Below, in pieces: positions 1 through 8,618 of a stretch of 64,000 bases of DNA (positions within the stretch are counted from its first letter, which is position 1; every line of letters starts with the position of its first letter). The stretch spans positions 248,001 to 312,000 of the forward strand of contig NZ_JHVJ01000006.1 of NCBI RefSeq assembly GCF_000620085.1, given 5' to 3'. A program made the translations under genes and the position numbers. The notes under the pieces are model-generated. The model did no database searches, was not told the DNA's origin, and was given only the letters and a program-made list of their open reading frames with translations. The stretch comes from Marinobacterium jannaschii DSM 6295. Lineage in GTDB: Bacteria > Pseudomonadota > Gammaproteobacteria > Pseudomonadales > Balneatricaceae.

Positions 1-111
1 CAATATGTCCGCTATCAACGCTTTGGTGTTCTGCTACCAAGCAAAATCAAACTGAGCCGTGGCCAGATCCGCATCACATTAGTGGTAAAGAAGTGGCAAA
101 TCAGCGCCTGA
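1..111 (+). CDS. lolB: LolB outer-membrane lipoprotein receptor, C-terminal end (partial)
   Basis: The window opens inside a reading frame that ends with TGA at 109-111 and encodes the last 36 residues of a protein. The tail has the pattern of the LolB C-terminus: a Leu-Pro-x-Lys-Ile strand, a Gly-Gln-Ile-Arg-Ile-x-Leu-Val-Val strand and a final Lys-Trp. E. coli LolB ends in the same way (MPANMEL, then IKLKMDNW). LolB takes lipoproteins from the periplasmic carrier LolA and inserts them into the outer membrane. The start lies outside the window. In E. coli ispE sits between lolB and prs, but here lolB is followed directly by a tRNA gene and prs. The call rests on a short stretch. Confidence 0.72.
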   Translation, partial: QYVRYQRFGVLLPSKIKLSRGQIRITLVVKKWQISA

Positions 112-128
112 AAACGGCCTCTGTCAGT

Positions 129-157
129 TTGACATTTCACTCACGTTCGTAGAGAAT
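129..157 (+). promoter_or_regulatory. Putative sigma-70 promoter of tRNA-Gln
   Basis: A perfect TTGACA at 129-134 is followed after 17 bases by GAGAAT (152-157), a 4/6 match to the -10 box, and then by a GC-rich stretch typical of stable-RNA promoters. It lies about 50 bases upstream of tRNA-Gln and just after the lolB stop codon. Confidence 0.5.
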
Positions 158-208
158 GTGCGCCGTCTTGTGCAGGCTGACCTGTTAGCCATGTACAGGA
201 AGATCGAC

Positions 209-283
209 TGGGGTATCGCCAAGCGGTAAGGCACTGGATTCTGATTCCAGTATGCGGAGGTTCGAATCCTCCTACCCCAGCCA
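209..283 (+). tRNA. tRNA-Gln (anticodon CTG)
   Basis: A 75-nt cloverleaf with acceptor arms TGGGGTA and TACCCCA, a GGTTCGAATCC T-arm and an encoded CCA. The anticodon stem CTGGA/TCCAG encloses the loop TTCTGAT, which reads CTG. It sits between lolB and prs, the same position as tRNA-Gln in Pseudomonas. A near-identical copy is at 4447-4521. Confidence 0.97.
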
Positions 284-347
284 ACTTTTCGATGATGTAT
301 TCCCTGTCACAGATCCAGTTTCCATAAAATCGAAGAAGGTGCTCGCG

Positions 348-1289
348 GTGTCCAAAATGATGGTCTTTACCGGCAATGCAAATCCGGAATTGGCGCAAAA
401 AGTAGTTGAGCGCCTGGATATTCCGATGGGCAAAGCTAATGTCGGTCGATTCAGCGACGGTGAAGTTAGCGTAGAGATTCAGGAAAACGTTCGTGGTAAA
501 GACGTTTTTGTTATTCAGTCTACTTGCGCACCAACTAACGACAATCTGATGGAACTGGTTGTCCTGGCAGACGCACTGCGCCGTGCATCTGCAACACGTA
601 TTACCGCCGTAGTCCCTTACTTCGGTTACGCACGCCAGGATCGACGCCCGCGCTCTGCCCGTGTAGCGATCAGCGCCAAAGTGGTTGCAGATATCATGTC
701 CACTGTCGGCATCGACCGTGTACTGACTGTAGACCTGCACGCTGACCAGATTCAGGGCTTCTTTGATATCCCGGTTGATAACGTATACGGCTCGCCTGTA
801 CTGCTGGACGATATCCTGGACCAGGAATACGAAAACCCGATCGTTGTATCACCGGATGTGGGTGGCGTAGTGCGAGCACGCGCAGTTGCCAAACAGCTGG
901 ACTGCGATCTGGCGATCATCGATAAGCGTCGCGAACGCGCCAACGAATCCCAGGTTATGAACATCATCGGTGACGTCTCTGGCCGTACCTGCATCCTGGT
1001 GGATGACATGTGCGACACTGCCGGCACCCTGTGCAAAGCAGCCGCAGCGCTGAAAGCGAACGGTGCAGCCAAGGTCGTTGCTTATGCAACCCACGCTGTA
1101 CTGTCCGGCCCTGCAATCAAGAACATCACCGGTTCCGAGCTGGATGAGTTTGTCGTCACCGACACCATCCCGCTGACTGACGATGCTCAGGGCTGCGAGA
1201 AGATCCGTCAGCTGACTCTGGCCCCAATGCTGGCCGAAGCGGTTCGCCGGGTTTGTAACGAAGAATCTATCAGCGCGATGTTCCGTTAA
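348..1289 (+). CDS. prs: Ribose-phosphate pyrophosphokinase
   Basis: This cytosolic enzyme makes PRPP from ribose 5-phosphate and ATP, feeding purine, pyrimidine, histidine, tryptophan and NAD synthesis. The 313-residue protein is full length. It has the N-terminal GNANPELAQ strand, the flexible loop with YFGYARQDR, and the PRPP-binding loop [12 protein letters not shown] near residues 218-229. The reading frame is open back into the tRNA gene, but the GTG at 348 is the best start: it has an AAGAAGG ribosome site 7 bases upstream and gives the usual [11 protein letters not shown]-terminus. It is followed by a strong terminator and then rplY, in the standard gammaproteobacterial order. Confidence 0.96.
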   Translation: MSKMMVFTGNANPELAQKVVERLDIPMGKANVGRFSDGEVSVEIQENVRGKDVFVIQSTCAPTNDNLMELVVLADALRRASATRITAVVPYFGYARQDRRPRSARVAISAKVVADIMSTVGIDRVLTVDLHADQIQGFFDIPVDNVYGSPVLLDDILDQEYENPIVVSPDVGGVVRARAVAKQLDCDLAIIDKRRERANESQVMNIIGDVSGRTCILVDDMCDTAGTLCKAAAALKANGAAKVVAYATHAVLSGPAIKNITGSELDEFVVTDTIPLTDDAQGCEKIRQLTLAPMLAEAVRRVCNEESISAMFR

Positions 1290-1353
1290 GGCACATCCGC
1301 TACCGACGGCCTGTTAACAGGTTGCCGGACTGCCCAATCTCGGGCTAACACTA

Positions 1354-1388
1354 CTGCAAAGTCCTGGTCGCAAGGCTTTGCAGTTTTT
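1354..1388 (+). terminator. Rho-independent terminator or attenuator before rplY
   Basis: CTGCAAAG (1354-1361) pairs with CTTTGCAG (1376-1383); the inner CCT/AGG pairs extend the stem past one bulged T, and five T residues follow. It ends prs and lies only 20 bases before the rplY start codon. A rplY transcript must therefore read through it or begin inside it. An inverted repeat CCTGTTAACAGG at 1310-1321 lies just upstream. Confidence 0.8.
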
Positions 1389-1407
1389 AGTATCTATAGG
1401 TAATAAA

Positions 1408-2007
1408 ATGACTGATTTCGTAATCAATGCAGTAGCTCGTTCAGACGAAGGGAAAGGTGCGAGCCGCCGCCTGCGTCGTGAAGGCCTGGTACCAGGTATC
1501 GTTTACGGTGGTGACAAGCGTAAGAACCCTGTTGCTATCTCTATCCAGAACAACGAACTGGTTAAGCAGATCGAAGATTCTGCATTCTTCTCCTCCATCC
1601 TGACTGTACAGCTGGACGGTAAAGAAGAGCAGGTAATCATCAAGGACCTGCAGCGTCACCCGGCTAAGCGCGAAGTACTGCACGCTGACTTCCAGCGCAT
1701 CACCAAGTCCAGCCTGATCAAGATCACTGTACCTCTGACTTTCGCTAACTTCGAAAAATCCGCTCCTGCTAAAGCAGCGGCTAAATTCGCAGTTGAGAAA
1801 AACACTGCAGAAGTACTGTGCCTGGCTGACAAACTGCCAGAAACTCTGGTTGTTGATCTGGCTAACGTTGAAGCCGGTCAGGTTCTTCACCTGTCCGACA
1901 TCACTCTGCCAGAAGGTGTTGAAATCGTTGCACTGCGTCGCGGCGAAGACCACGACCAGGGTATCGGTTACGTATACGCTCCACGTGGCGCTAAAGCTGC
2001 TAAGTAA
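1408..2007 (+). CDS. rplY: 50S ribosomal protein L25 (CTC/TL5 long form)
   Basis: This large-subunit protein binds 5S rRNA. The first 95 or so residues form the L25 beta-barrel, with GKGASRRLRREGLVPGIVYG near the N-terminus. A C-terminal TL5-type domain brings it to 199 residues, against about 94 in E. coli. The start at 1408 gives the usual N-terminus; an open frame from 1378 would begin inside the terminator. The weak ribosome site TAGG lies about 8 bases before the ATG. The codons are of the highly expressed kind. It is followed by pth after 27 bases and is probably co-transcribed with it. Confidence 0.95.
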   Translation: MTDFVINAVARSDEGKGASRRLRREGLVPGIVYGGDKRKNPVAISIQNNELVKQIEDSAFFSSILTVQLDGKEEQVIIKDLQRHPAKREVLHADFQRITKSSLIKITVPLTFANFEKSAPAKAAAKFAVEKNTAEVLCLADKLPETLVVDLANVEAGQVLHLSDITLPEGVEIVALRRGEDHDQGIGYVYAPRGAKAAK

Positions 2008-2034
2008 TCGCCTTCGTGCGTTACAGGTACCGGC

Positions 2035-2628
2035 ATGAAAGACAAGATCCAGTTGATTGTTGGCCTGGGTAATCCAGGCGCTCAATACGCAAACACTCGT
2101 CACAATGCCGGTGCCGAGTTTGTCGAGCAGCTTGCTGCTCGACAGCTCGTTACCCTCCAGCCCGAAAAGAAATATCACGGGCTATACGCTAAGACGCTGA
2201 TTGACGGACAGGCAGTCCACCTGCTGATTCCGACTACCTTTATGAATCTTAGCGGTCAGTCAGTCTCTGCACTGGCAAACTTCTTTAAAATTCCTCCTGA
2301 ATCGATTCTTGTCGCACATGACGAGCTGGATATAGCTCCGGGTGTTGCACGCTTCAAAAAAGGAGGTGGCCACGGCGGCCATAACGGTCTGCGTGACACT
2401 ATATCCCGCCTTGGTAACAACAAGAATTTCTACCGGCTGCGCATTGGTATCGGACATCCCGGTCACAGCAGCCAGGTATCCGGCTTCGTCCTGACTAAAG
2501 CCCCGGCATCGGAACGCGATGCGACACAAGCCGCCATTGACGAAGCGCTGCGCTACCTGCCTGACGCTATCAGAGGCGAATGGGCACAGGCTATGAATAA
2601 GCTCCACAGTTTTAAAGTTAACGGATAG
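2035..2628 (+). CDS. pth: Peptidyl-tRNA hydrolase
   Basis: It frees tRNA from peptidyl-tRNAs that drop off the ribosome and is essential in most bacteria. The 197-residue protein has the family motifs [17 protein letters not shown] (residues 10-26, with the catalytic His in RHNAG), FMNLSG (near 69-74), and the loop HDELD followed by [12 protein letters not shown] (about residues 115-126). The start ATG at 2035 has an AGG a few bases upstream. Its stop codon TAG overlaps the ribosome site (TAGGA) of ychF, whose start is 10 bases further on, so the two are likely translationally coupled. Confidence 0.96.
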   Translation: MKDKIQLIVGLGNPGAQYANTRHNAGAEFVEQLAARQLVTLQPEKKYHGLYAKTLIDGQAVHLLIPTTFMNLSGQSVSALANFFKIPPESILVAHDELDIAPGVARFKKGGGHGGHNGLRDTISRLGNNKNFYRLRIGIGHPGHSSQVSGFVLTKAPASERDATQAAIDEALRYLPDAIRGEWAQAMNKLHSFKVNG

Positions 2629-2637
2629 GACAGCATT

Positions 2638-3729
<1,092 letters not shown>

Positions 3730-3744
3730 GTCAGCCCCGTTGTT

Positions 3745-3773
3745 GAAAAAACCGCCTTACAGGCGGTTTTTTT
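3745..3773 (+). terminator. Rho-independent terminator after ychF
   Basis: ACCGCC (3751-3756) and GGCGGT (3762-3767) form a stem with a TTACA loop. The A-run before it and the T7 run after it lengthen the helix, so it could work in both directions. Confidence 0.92.
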
Positions 3774-3909
3774 CTGCCTGGCTGAAAGCTACAGGCCCTC
3801 AATAGCCGATATCAGTACAGAAAACCGCCACTGACATGGCGAACAGCTGAACGCCTTATAACCAGTTAAATTTTTTGCGATTTTTTTGTATTTTTTCTTA
3901 TTAAAGGTG

Positions 3910-3938
3910 TTGACAGAAAAACCTAAAATCCGAATAAT
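3910..3938 (+). promoter_or_regulatory. Promoter of the tRNA-Met/tRNA-Gln array
   Basis: A consensus TTGACA (3910-3915), a 17-base spacer and AATAAT (3933-3938) are followed by the GC-rich discriminator ACGCGCCTC. Such a discriminator is typical of stable-RNA promoters under stringent control. An AT-rich UP-like stretch of T-runs lies at 3868-3902. The first tRNA starts 17 bases downstream. Confidence 0.8.
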
Positions 3939-3955
3939 ACGCGCCTCAACACGAA

Positions 3956-4032
3956 GGCAATATAGCTCAGCTGGTTAGAGCATCGCATTCATAATGCGAG
4001 GGTCGCAGGTTCGAGTCCCGCTATTGCCACCA
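3956..4032 (+). tRNA. tRNA-Met (CAT), copy 1
   Basis: A 77-nt cloverleaf with acceptor GGCAATA/TATTGCC and encoded ACCA. The anticodon stem TCGCA/TGCGA encloses TTCATAA, which reads CAT. The D-arm (AGCTCAGCTGGTTAGAGC) and the perfectly paired acceptor suit an elongator tRNA. A lysidine-type tRNA-Ile with the same anticodon cannot be fully excluded by eye. Confidence 0.93.
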
Positions 4033-4048
4033 TGTTGAGAAAAAGAGT

Positions 4049-4123
4049 AGGGGTATAGCCAAGCGGTAAGGCAACGGGTTTTGATCTCGTCATGCGTTGG
4101 TTCGAATCCAGCTACCCCTGCCA
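4049..4123 (+). tRNA. tRNA-Gln (TTG), copy 1
   Basis: A 75-nt cloverleaf with acceptor AGGGGTA/TACCCCT and encoded CCA. The anticodon stem ACGGG/CTCGT has one G-T pair and encloses TTTTGAT, which reads TTG. The flanking bases AAAAAGAGT and ACTCTTTTT are complementary and would extend the acceptor helix in the precursor. Confidence 0.96.
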
Positions 4124-4137
4124 CTCTTTTTGAGCAC

Positions 4138-4214
4138 GGCAATATAGCTCAGTTGGTTAGAGCATCGCATTCATAATGCGAGGGTCGCAGGTTCGAGTCC
4201 CGCTATTGCCACCA
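4138..4214 (+). tRNA. tRNA-Met (CAT), copy 2
   Basis: Identical to copy 1 except for a T in place of C in the D-arm. Confidence 0.93.
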
Positions 4215-4230
4215 TGTTGAGAAAAAGAGT

Positions 4231-4305
4231 AGGGGTATAGCCAAGCGGTAAGGCAACGGGTTTTGATCTCGTCATGCGTTGGTTCGAATCCAGCTACCCC
4301 TGCCA
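4231..4305 (+). tRNA. tRNA-Gln (TTG), copy 2
   Basis: Identical to the copy at 4049-4123, including the complementary flanks. Confidence 0.96.
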
Positions 4306-4319
4306 CTCTTTTTGAGCAC

Positions 4320-4396
4320 GGCAATATAGCTCAGTTGGTTAGAGCATCGCATTCATAATGCGAGGGTCGCAGGTTCGAGTCCCGCTATTGCCACCA
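4320..4396 (+). tRNA. tRNA-Met (CAT), copy 3
   Basis: Identical to copy 2. After its CCA the 182-bp repeat ends and a different 50-base spacer leads to the next tRNA-Gln. Confidence 0.93.
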
Positions 4397-4446
4397 TGCT
4401 CTGAACCACTTATAGCTGAAAGCGCAATGCTTAAAGCTGACATTGT

Positions 4447-4521
4447 TGGGGTATCGCCAAGCGGTAAGGCACAGGATTCTGATTCCTGCATGCGGAGGTT
4501 CGAATCCTCCTACCCCAGCCA
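4447..4521 (+). tRNA. tRNA-Gln (CTG)
   Basis: A 75-nt cloverleaf almost identical to 209-283. The anticodon stem is CAGGA/TCCTG instead of CTGGA/TCCAG, a compensated difference, and the anticodon is CTG. It is the last intact tRNA of the array and the apparent parent of the degenerate copies that follow. Confidence 0.96.
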
Positions 4522-4587
4522 CCTCCTCTTAAAAGCTTCCCCATTACTTGATCACACAAACACTGAATGCCCTGATCCGTATACGCT

Positions 4588-4675
4588 TTCGTATCGTCAA
4601 GCGGTAAGGCACTGCTTATGCTTCTTGAAGCGTGATTCCAGTATGTGGAAGATTCGATCCCTCCTACCCCAGCCA
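4588..4675 (+). pseudogene. Degenerate tRNA-Gln copy 1
   Basis: It matches the tRNA-Gln D-arm (CAAGCGGTAAGGCACTG), the 3' T-arm and the CCTACCCCAGCCA end. The 5' acceptor strand is replaced (CTTTCGTATCG), and about 15 extra bases with CTTCTTGAAGCG interrupt the anticodon arm. It cannot fold as a normal tRNA. Confidence 0.8.
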
Positions 4676-4740
4676 TCTCCTCTTAAAAGTTTCCCATTAC
4701 TTAATCACACAAACACTGAATGCCCTGATCCATATACGCT

Positions 4741-4827
4741 TCCGTATCGCCAGACGCTAAGGCACTGCTCAGTCCTCTTGAAGCGTGATTCCTGTATGTG
4801 GAGATTCGTCCAATCCCATACCAGCCA
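4741..4827 (+). pseudogene. Degenerate tRNA-Gln copy 2
   Basis: It shares the anticodon-arm insertion (CCTCTTGAAGCGTGATTCC) with copy 1, so the insertion came before the duplication. It has further damage in the D-arm (CAGACGCTAAGGC) and T-arm, and its 3' end has decayed to CCCATACCAGCCA. Confidence 0.75.
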
Positions 4828-5080
4828 GCTCCCCGTAATAGCCTCTCAACGACTGAAGCGCTGAACGCCCTGCTCCGCTCATAGTTCCTGTCACTAAGAA
4901 GCATTCGCTAATGCAATCTAAGAAACAACGACTAAACTGCCCTACGATATTGGTATTAAATTCTGGTTAAGGGCGACCTGGGTCAAGTTTCGGGCAAAAG
5001 CACTTCCTGACAGGCTGATATAAAAAAGTTAGACTCCCGCTTCTGTCGGGGAAATCAGCCAAGCAAAAAGGGAGCGCTAG

Positions 5081-7213
5081 ATGACGCTGTTGCAAGCTAC
5101 ATCGAAGCAGACACAGGAAGTTCTGGAACAACTATCCAGCCGTCGGCGGCAGCGAATGCGTAAACATGTTCAGCTACTCTTTCTGGGCCTGGAGCAGGAA
5201 GAGGTTGATCCGATCGTCAAGCTGCTCAGAGCTTCCCGGCTGTCCCCGCGGGGACAACGGGTCCAGACTGAGCAGGAGTTTCTTGACGCCCTCAGTGAAC
5301 GCTCCTGGGACCTGATTCTATGCACCATCGATCGTTACGAGTTCACCGTTAAACAGGCCGTACATCATCTTAAGCGCGCCAACAAAGATATCCCCGTGAT
5401 CCAGATTGTTCCCCAGGCGGACAGTCAGCAGCTGCTGCAGGGCATGCGCGCTCATATTCAGGCCGTGGTGCCACTCGAAGAGGTGGAACTGCTGACACTG
5501 CATATCCGCCGCGAACTGGATAACCTGGAGACCCGCCGCCAGCTGCGCTTTACCGAAGCCAACCTGTCCGATGCCGATCAGCGCAGCCTCGAACTGATGC
5601 AGAATGCCTCATCAGCCTACGCCTACTGCAGCACCCGCAGCATCCTGCTGGCAAACAAGCGCTTTACCTCCCTGTTTGGCTACGACAACCCGAATGAGCT
5701 GGTAGGACTGGAACTGCATGACTGCATTACCCAGGAGGAGTTCGAGCGCCTGGAGCAGCTGAATGAAGGCGTACTGGATGCCCACAACACCGAATCGATC
5801 CAGCTCGACTTCAAGCGTAAGGATGGCTCTCACTTCAAGGCCCGGCTTGATGTTCAGCCCGCCCGTTACGAAGGTATCGCCTGCCTGCAACTGAAAGTGT
5901 CCCGCAGCCAGACTTCTGAGGAAGAAACCCTCAACAGCAAGCTGGATCTGATCAGCGGCCTGTACAAGAAGAGCCATACCGAGAAGGAGCTGGATCGGGT
6001 GATTCAGCGTGCACTGGATGGCGGTGCCGACTGCAGCCTGCTTTATGTCAGCCTGGACCAGTATGCGGCGATCATGCATGAATGCGGCACTGAAGGCTGC
6101 GACCAGATTGTCCGCGATATCGGCGCGATCCTGACCAAGCACGTCAACAACGCTCACCTGAGGGGCCGTATCGGCGATGACGCCTTTGCCGTGGTCTACT
6201 ATGACCCCAGCCCTGACAAGGCGCTGCTACTGGCTGAGAAGCTCTGTACGGCGATCGCCGGTAACCTGTCAGAAGCCGGCGGCAAGACGATGCAAACCTC
6301 TGCCAGCATCGGCATTGCCAGCATCAGTGATAACGCCCCTAAGCGTGCCGAGTTGCTCAAACGTGCGCTGAGTGCAGCAGAAGACGTGCGGGCACGGCGT
6401 GCAGAAGGCAATGGGGTTTCACTCTATATGGCCGAAGAGGAGATGCCGGATCAGGAGAGTGAGATCCTGGCGATGCTGCGCCGTGCGATTGAGAAGCAAA
6501 GCTTTAAACTGCTGTACCAGCCGATAGTTTCGCTGAAACAGGATGCCCAGTCCTGCTATTACGAAGTCCTGTTGCGCCTGATCGATGATGGCCGCGAAGT
6601 GTCACCCGGCGAGTTCATGGATGTACTATCCCGCAACAAGATGAGCCTGATGGTCGACCGCTGGGTGATCAAGGAATCCCTGCGCCAGCTGCAAAAGGAG
6701 TACAAGAGCGGCCAGCGCAGCCACCTGTTTATCAACCTGACCGGCCGCACCCTGAAAGATGTCAGCACCATCTCCTGGTTTGCCAACCTGCTGAGGAAAT
6801 CCGGCCTGCCGGCTGAGAACATTATCTTCCAGATCAGCGAGCTGGATGCCTACACCTACCTGCGCCATGCCAAGTCCTTTACCGAATCACTGCGCGAACT
6901 GCACTGCCGCATCTGTATCAAGCACTACGGCGCCTCTCCTGACTCCGCCCTGGTACAGAGCAGCATCCAGCCGGAGCTGGTGAAGCTGGACGGACAACAG
7001 GTTCAGGGGCTGGAACAGAGCAACAACGAAGAAGATAAGCTGTTCTACCAGAAACTGAGCCAGCTGCATGCCGAGCAGCGCATTACCATTGCGCCACTGG
7101 TCGAGGGCACCCAGGTCATGAGTAAGCTGTGGCGTGCCGGTGTGAACTACATTCAGGGCAACTACCTGCAGCCACCTAAAGAAGCGATGGAATACGATTT
7201 CTTCGATAGCTGA
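5081..7213 (+). CDS. fimX: FimX-like c-di-GMP effector (REC-PAS-degenerate GGDEF-degenerate EAL)
   Basis: A 710-residue cytosolic protein with the FimX layout: a receiver-like domain (about 25-150), a PAS domain (about 165-275), a GGDEF domain (about 285-445) and an EAL domain (about 455-705). The GGDEF motif has decayed to GDDAF near residue 364, and the EAL motif is EVL at 495-497, as in Pseudomonas FimX. It is therefore probably a c-di-GMP receptor and not an enzyme. P. aeruginosa FimX, of similar size, controls type IV pilus assembly and twitching; that role here is by homology. The ATG at 5081 has a GGGAG ribosome site. The gene is monocistronic, closed by a strong terminator. Confidence 0.82.
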   Translation: MTLLQATSKQTQEVLEQLSSRRRQRMRKHVQLLFLGLEQEEVDPIVKLLRASRLSPRGQRVQTEQEFLDALSERSWDLILCTIDRYEFTVKQAVHHLKRANKDIPVIQIVPQADSQQLLQGMRAHIQAVVPLEEVELLTLHIRRELDNLETRRQLRFTEANLSDADQRSLELMQNASSAYAYCSTRSILLANKRFTSLFGYDNPNELVGLELHDCITQEEFERLEQLNEGVLDAHNTESIQLDFKRKDGSHFKARLDVQPARYEGIACLQLKVSRSQTSEEETLNSKLDLISGLYKKSHTEKELDRVIQRALDGGADCSLLYVSLDQYAAIMHECGTEGCDQIVRDIGAILTKHVNNAHLRGRIGDDAFAVVYYDPSPDKALLLAEKLCTAIAGNLSEAGGKTMQTSASIGIASISDNAPKRAELLKRALSAAEDVRARRAEGNGVSLYMAEEEMPDQESEILAMLRRAIEKQSFKLLYQPIVSLKQDAQSCYYEVLLRLIDDGREVSPGEFMDVLSRNKMSLMVDRWVIKESLRQLQKEYKSGQRSHLFINLTGRTLKDVSTISWFANLLRKSGLPAENIIFQISELDAYTYLRHAKSFTESLRELHCRICIKHYGASPDSALVQSSIQPELVKLDGQQVQGLEQSNNEEDKLFYQKLSQLHAEQRITIAPLVEGTQVMSKLWRAGVNYIQGNYLQPPKEAMEYDFFDS

Positions 7214-7236
7214 TTAAGCAAGAAGTCCCGGATAAC

Positions 7237-7273
7237 AAAAAGCCCCGCCCTCTTTCGAAGGCGGGGCTTTTTT
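7237..7273. terminator. Bidirectional terminator between fimX-like gene and serB
   Basis: AAAAGCCCCGCC (7237-7248 region) pairs with GGCGGGGCTTTT (7260-7271 region) around a short loop, with an A-run on one side and a T-run on the other. It suits the convergent gene pair around it. Confidence 0.92.
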
Positions 7274-7302
7274 GTAGCTCGTAGCTCGTAGTAGCTCGTA
7301 GC
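7274..7302. repeat. Short GTAGCTC direct repeat
   Basis: GTAGCTC occurs at 7274, 7281 and 7291, with extra GTA between units, directly after the terminator and abutting the serB stop codon. It looks like a slippage-prone simple repeat. No function is evident. Confidence 0.8.
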
Positions 7303-8517
7303 CTACAGCGTATCGCGGTCTCGGAATCCGATCAGGTAGAGAATACCGTCCAGTCCCAGGGTGCTGATCGCCTGCTTGGCGCTCTGACGCACCAGAGGCT
7401 TGGCGCGGAAGGCGATGCCCAGTCCGGCGATCGACAGCATCGGCAGGTCGTTAGCGCCGTCACCGACAGCGATGGTCTGCTCCAGCTGCACACCCTCACG
7501 TTCGGCGATCTCACGCAGCAGCTCAGCCTTACGCTGACCATTGACGATGGTGCCTTTGACTTCACCGGTCACTTTGCCATCGACAATATCCAGCTCATTG
7601 GCATAGACATAGTCGAAGCCCAGCTTCTGCTGCAGGTGCTTGCCGAAGTAGGTAAAGCCACCGGACAGGATCGCGGTCTTAAAGCCCAGAGCCTTAAGGT
7701 TAGAGACCAGCTCTTCCACCCCTTCAGTCATCGGCAGGCGCTGTGCGATGCTTTCCAGTACCGAGGCATCCAGCCCTTTCAGCAGGCCGACACGGCGGCG
7801 GAAACTCTCGTTAAAGTCGATCTCACCGCGCATTGCCGCTTCGGTGATCTCGATCACCTGGTCACCAACACCGGCTTCCTTCGCCAGCTCGTCGATCACT
7901 TCCGCTTCGATCAGGGTAGAGTCCATATCGAACACCACCACACGGCGGTTACGGCGGAAGATATTGTCTTCCTGGAAGGCAATATCCACATCCAGATCGG
8001 ATGCCGCCTTAAGGAATTCTTCACGCAACGCCGCGCCATCGGCAGGCTGGCCGCGCACCGAGAACTCGACGCAGGCCTTGGTGCGGGTATCAGGCGACTC
8101 ATTCATGGAAATACGGCCGGACAGACGGCTGATATTATCGATATTGAGGCCATGACTGGCTGCAATATCGGTCACCTTAGACAGGTGTTCAGCCGTGACC
8201 TTACGCGCCAGCAGGGTAATAATATGACGGGACTTTCCCTGTCCGTCGACCCAGTGCTCGTAGTTGTCTTCTTCGACCGGCTGGAAGCGGATATTGAGGT
8301 TCAGTTCATGTGCCTTAAACAGCACATCCCGCAGGATCGGAGAGGACTCCGCTTCTTTCGGGACTTCTATCAGAATACCCAGTGACAGGGTATCGTGGAT
8401 AACAGCCTGGCCAATATCCAGAATATTAATCTTGTATTGCGCCAGAATTGCGGTAATTGCCGCTGTAACACCCGGTTTATCTTCACCGGAAATCGTCAAC
8501 AGGATGATCTCTTTCAT
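7303..8517 (-). CDS. serB: Phosphoserine phosphatase with tandem ACT domains
   Basis: It removes phosphate from O-phosphoserine in the last step of serine synthesis. The 404-residue protein has two N-terminal ACT-like ligand-binding domains (about residues 1-170). The HAD hydrolase core follows, with the DMDST nucleophile motif (Asp197 and Asp199), a Ser/Thr in ILSGGFT, and GDGANDLPML for Mg binding. The long form is the one usual in Pseudomonas. The frame stays open 11 codons upstream, but the ATG at 8517 begins the standard MKEIILLTISG ACT strand. It is convergent with the fimX-like gene and divergent from the DedA-PAP2 gene, about 100 bases away. Confidence 0.95.
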   Translation of the reverse strand: MKEIILLTISGEDKPGVTAAITAILAQYKINILDIGQAVIHDTLSLGILIEVPKEAESSPILRDVLFKAHELNLNIRFQPVEEDNYEHWVDGQGKSRHIITLLARKVTAEHLSKVTDIAASHGLNIDNISRLSGRISMNESPDTRTKACVEFSVRGQPADGAALREEFLKAASDLDVDIAFQEDNIFRRNRRVVVFDMDSTLIEAEVIDELAKEAGVGDQVIEITEAAMRGEIDFNESFRRRVGLLKGLDASVLESIAQRLPMTEGVEELVSNLKALGFKTAILSGGFTYFGKHLQQKLGFDYVYANELDIVDGKVTGEVKGTIVNGQRKAELLREIAEREGVQLEQTIAVGDGANDLPMLSIAGLGIAFRAKPLVRQSAKQAISTLGLDGILYLIGFRDRDTL

Positions 8518-8618
8518 CGGAGGTTCCGTGGCCGGTAGGTATCGGCGCACGAGTATAACAGATCGTGCCTTGTGCGACGTAGAATTAGCTAAAACCGTCC
8601 TATCTGGAAACCTGTCTC

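Larger units (their letters stand above)
3956..4396 (+). repeat. 182-bp tandem repeat carrying tRNA-Met and tRNA-Gln
   Basis: Two full units (3956-4137 and 4138-4319) and a third tRNA-Met (4320-4396) repeat with an exact period of 182 bases. I see one difference between units, C or T in the D-arm of the tRNA-Met copies. The spacers are otherwise identical, so this is a recent amplification or is kept uniform by gene conversion. Confidence 0.95.
4519..4882 (+). repeat. Decaying ~154-bp tandem repeat behind tRNA-Gln
   Basis: A unit that starts at the tRNA CCA and carries CACAAACACTGAATGCCC plus a tRNA-Gln-like body occurs at 4519-4672 and again at 4673-4824. A third, truncated and more diverged start (GCTGAACGCCCTGCTCC) lies at 4825-4882. 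Divergence grows with distance from the intact gene. Confidence 0.8.

Noticed and set aside
252-347. Upstream extension of the prs reading frame
   Set aside because: It would overlap the tRNA-Gln gene. The GTG at 348 has a ribosome site and gives the family N-terminus.
3956-4882. The regular repeats as a CRISPR array
   Set aside because: The repeats are tRNA genes and tRNA-derived units of 154-182 bases, not short repeats with unique spacers, and there are no cas genes.
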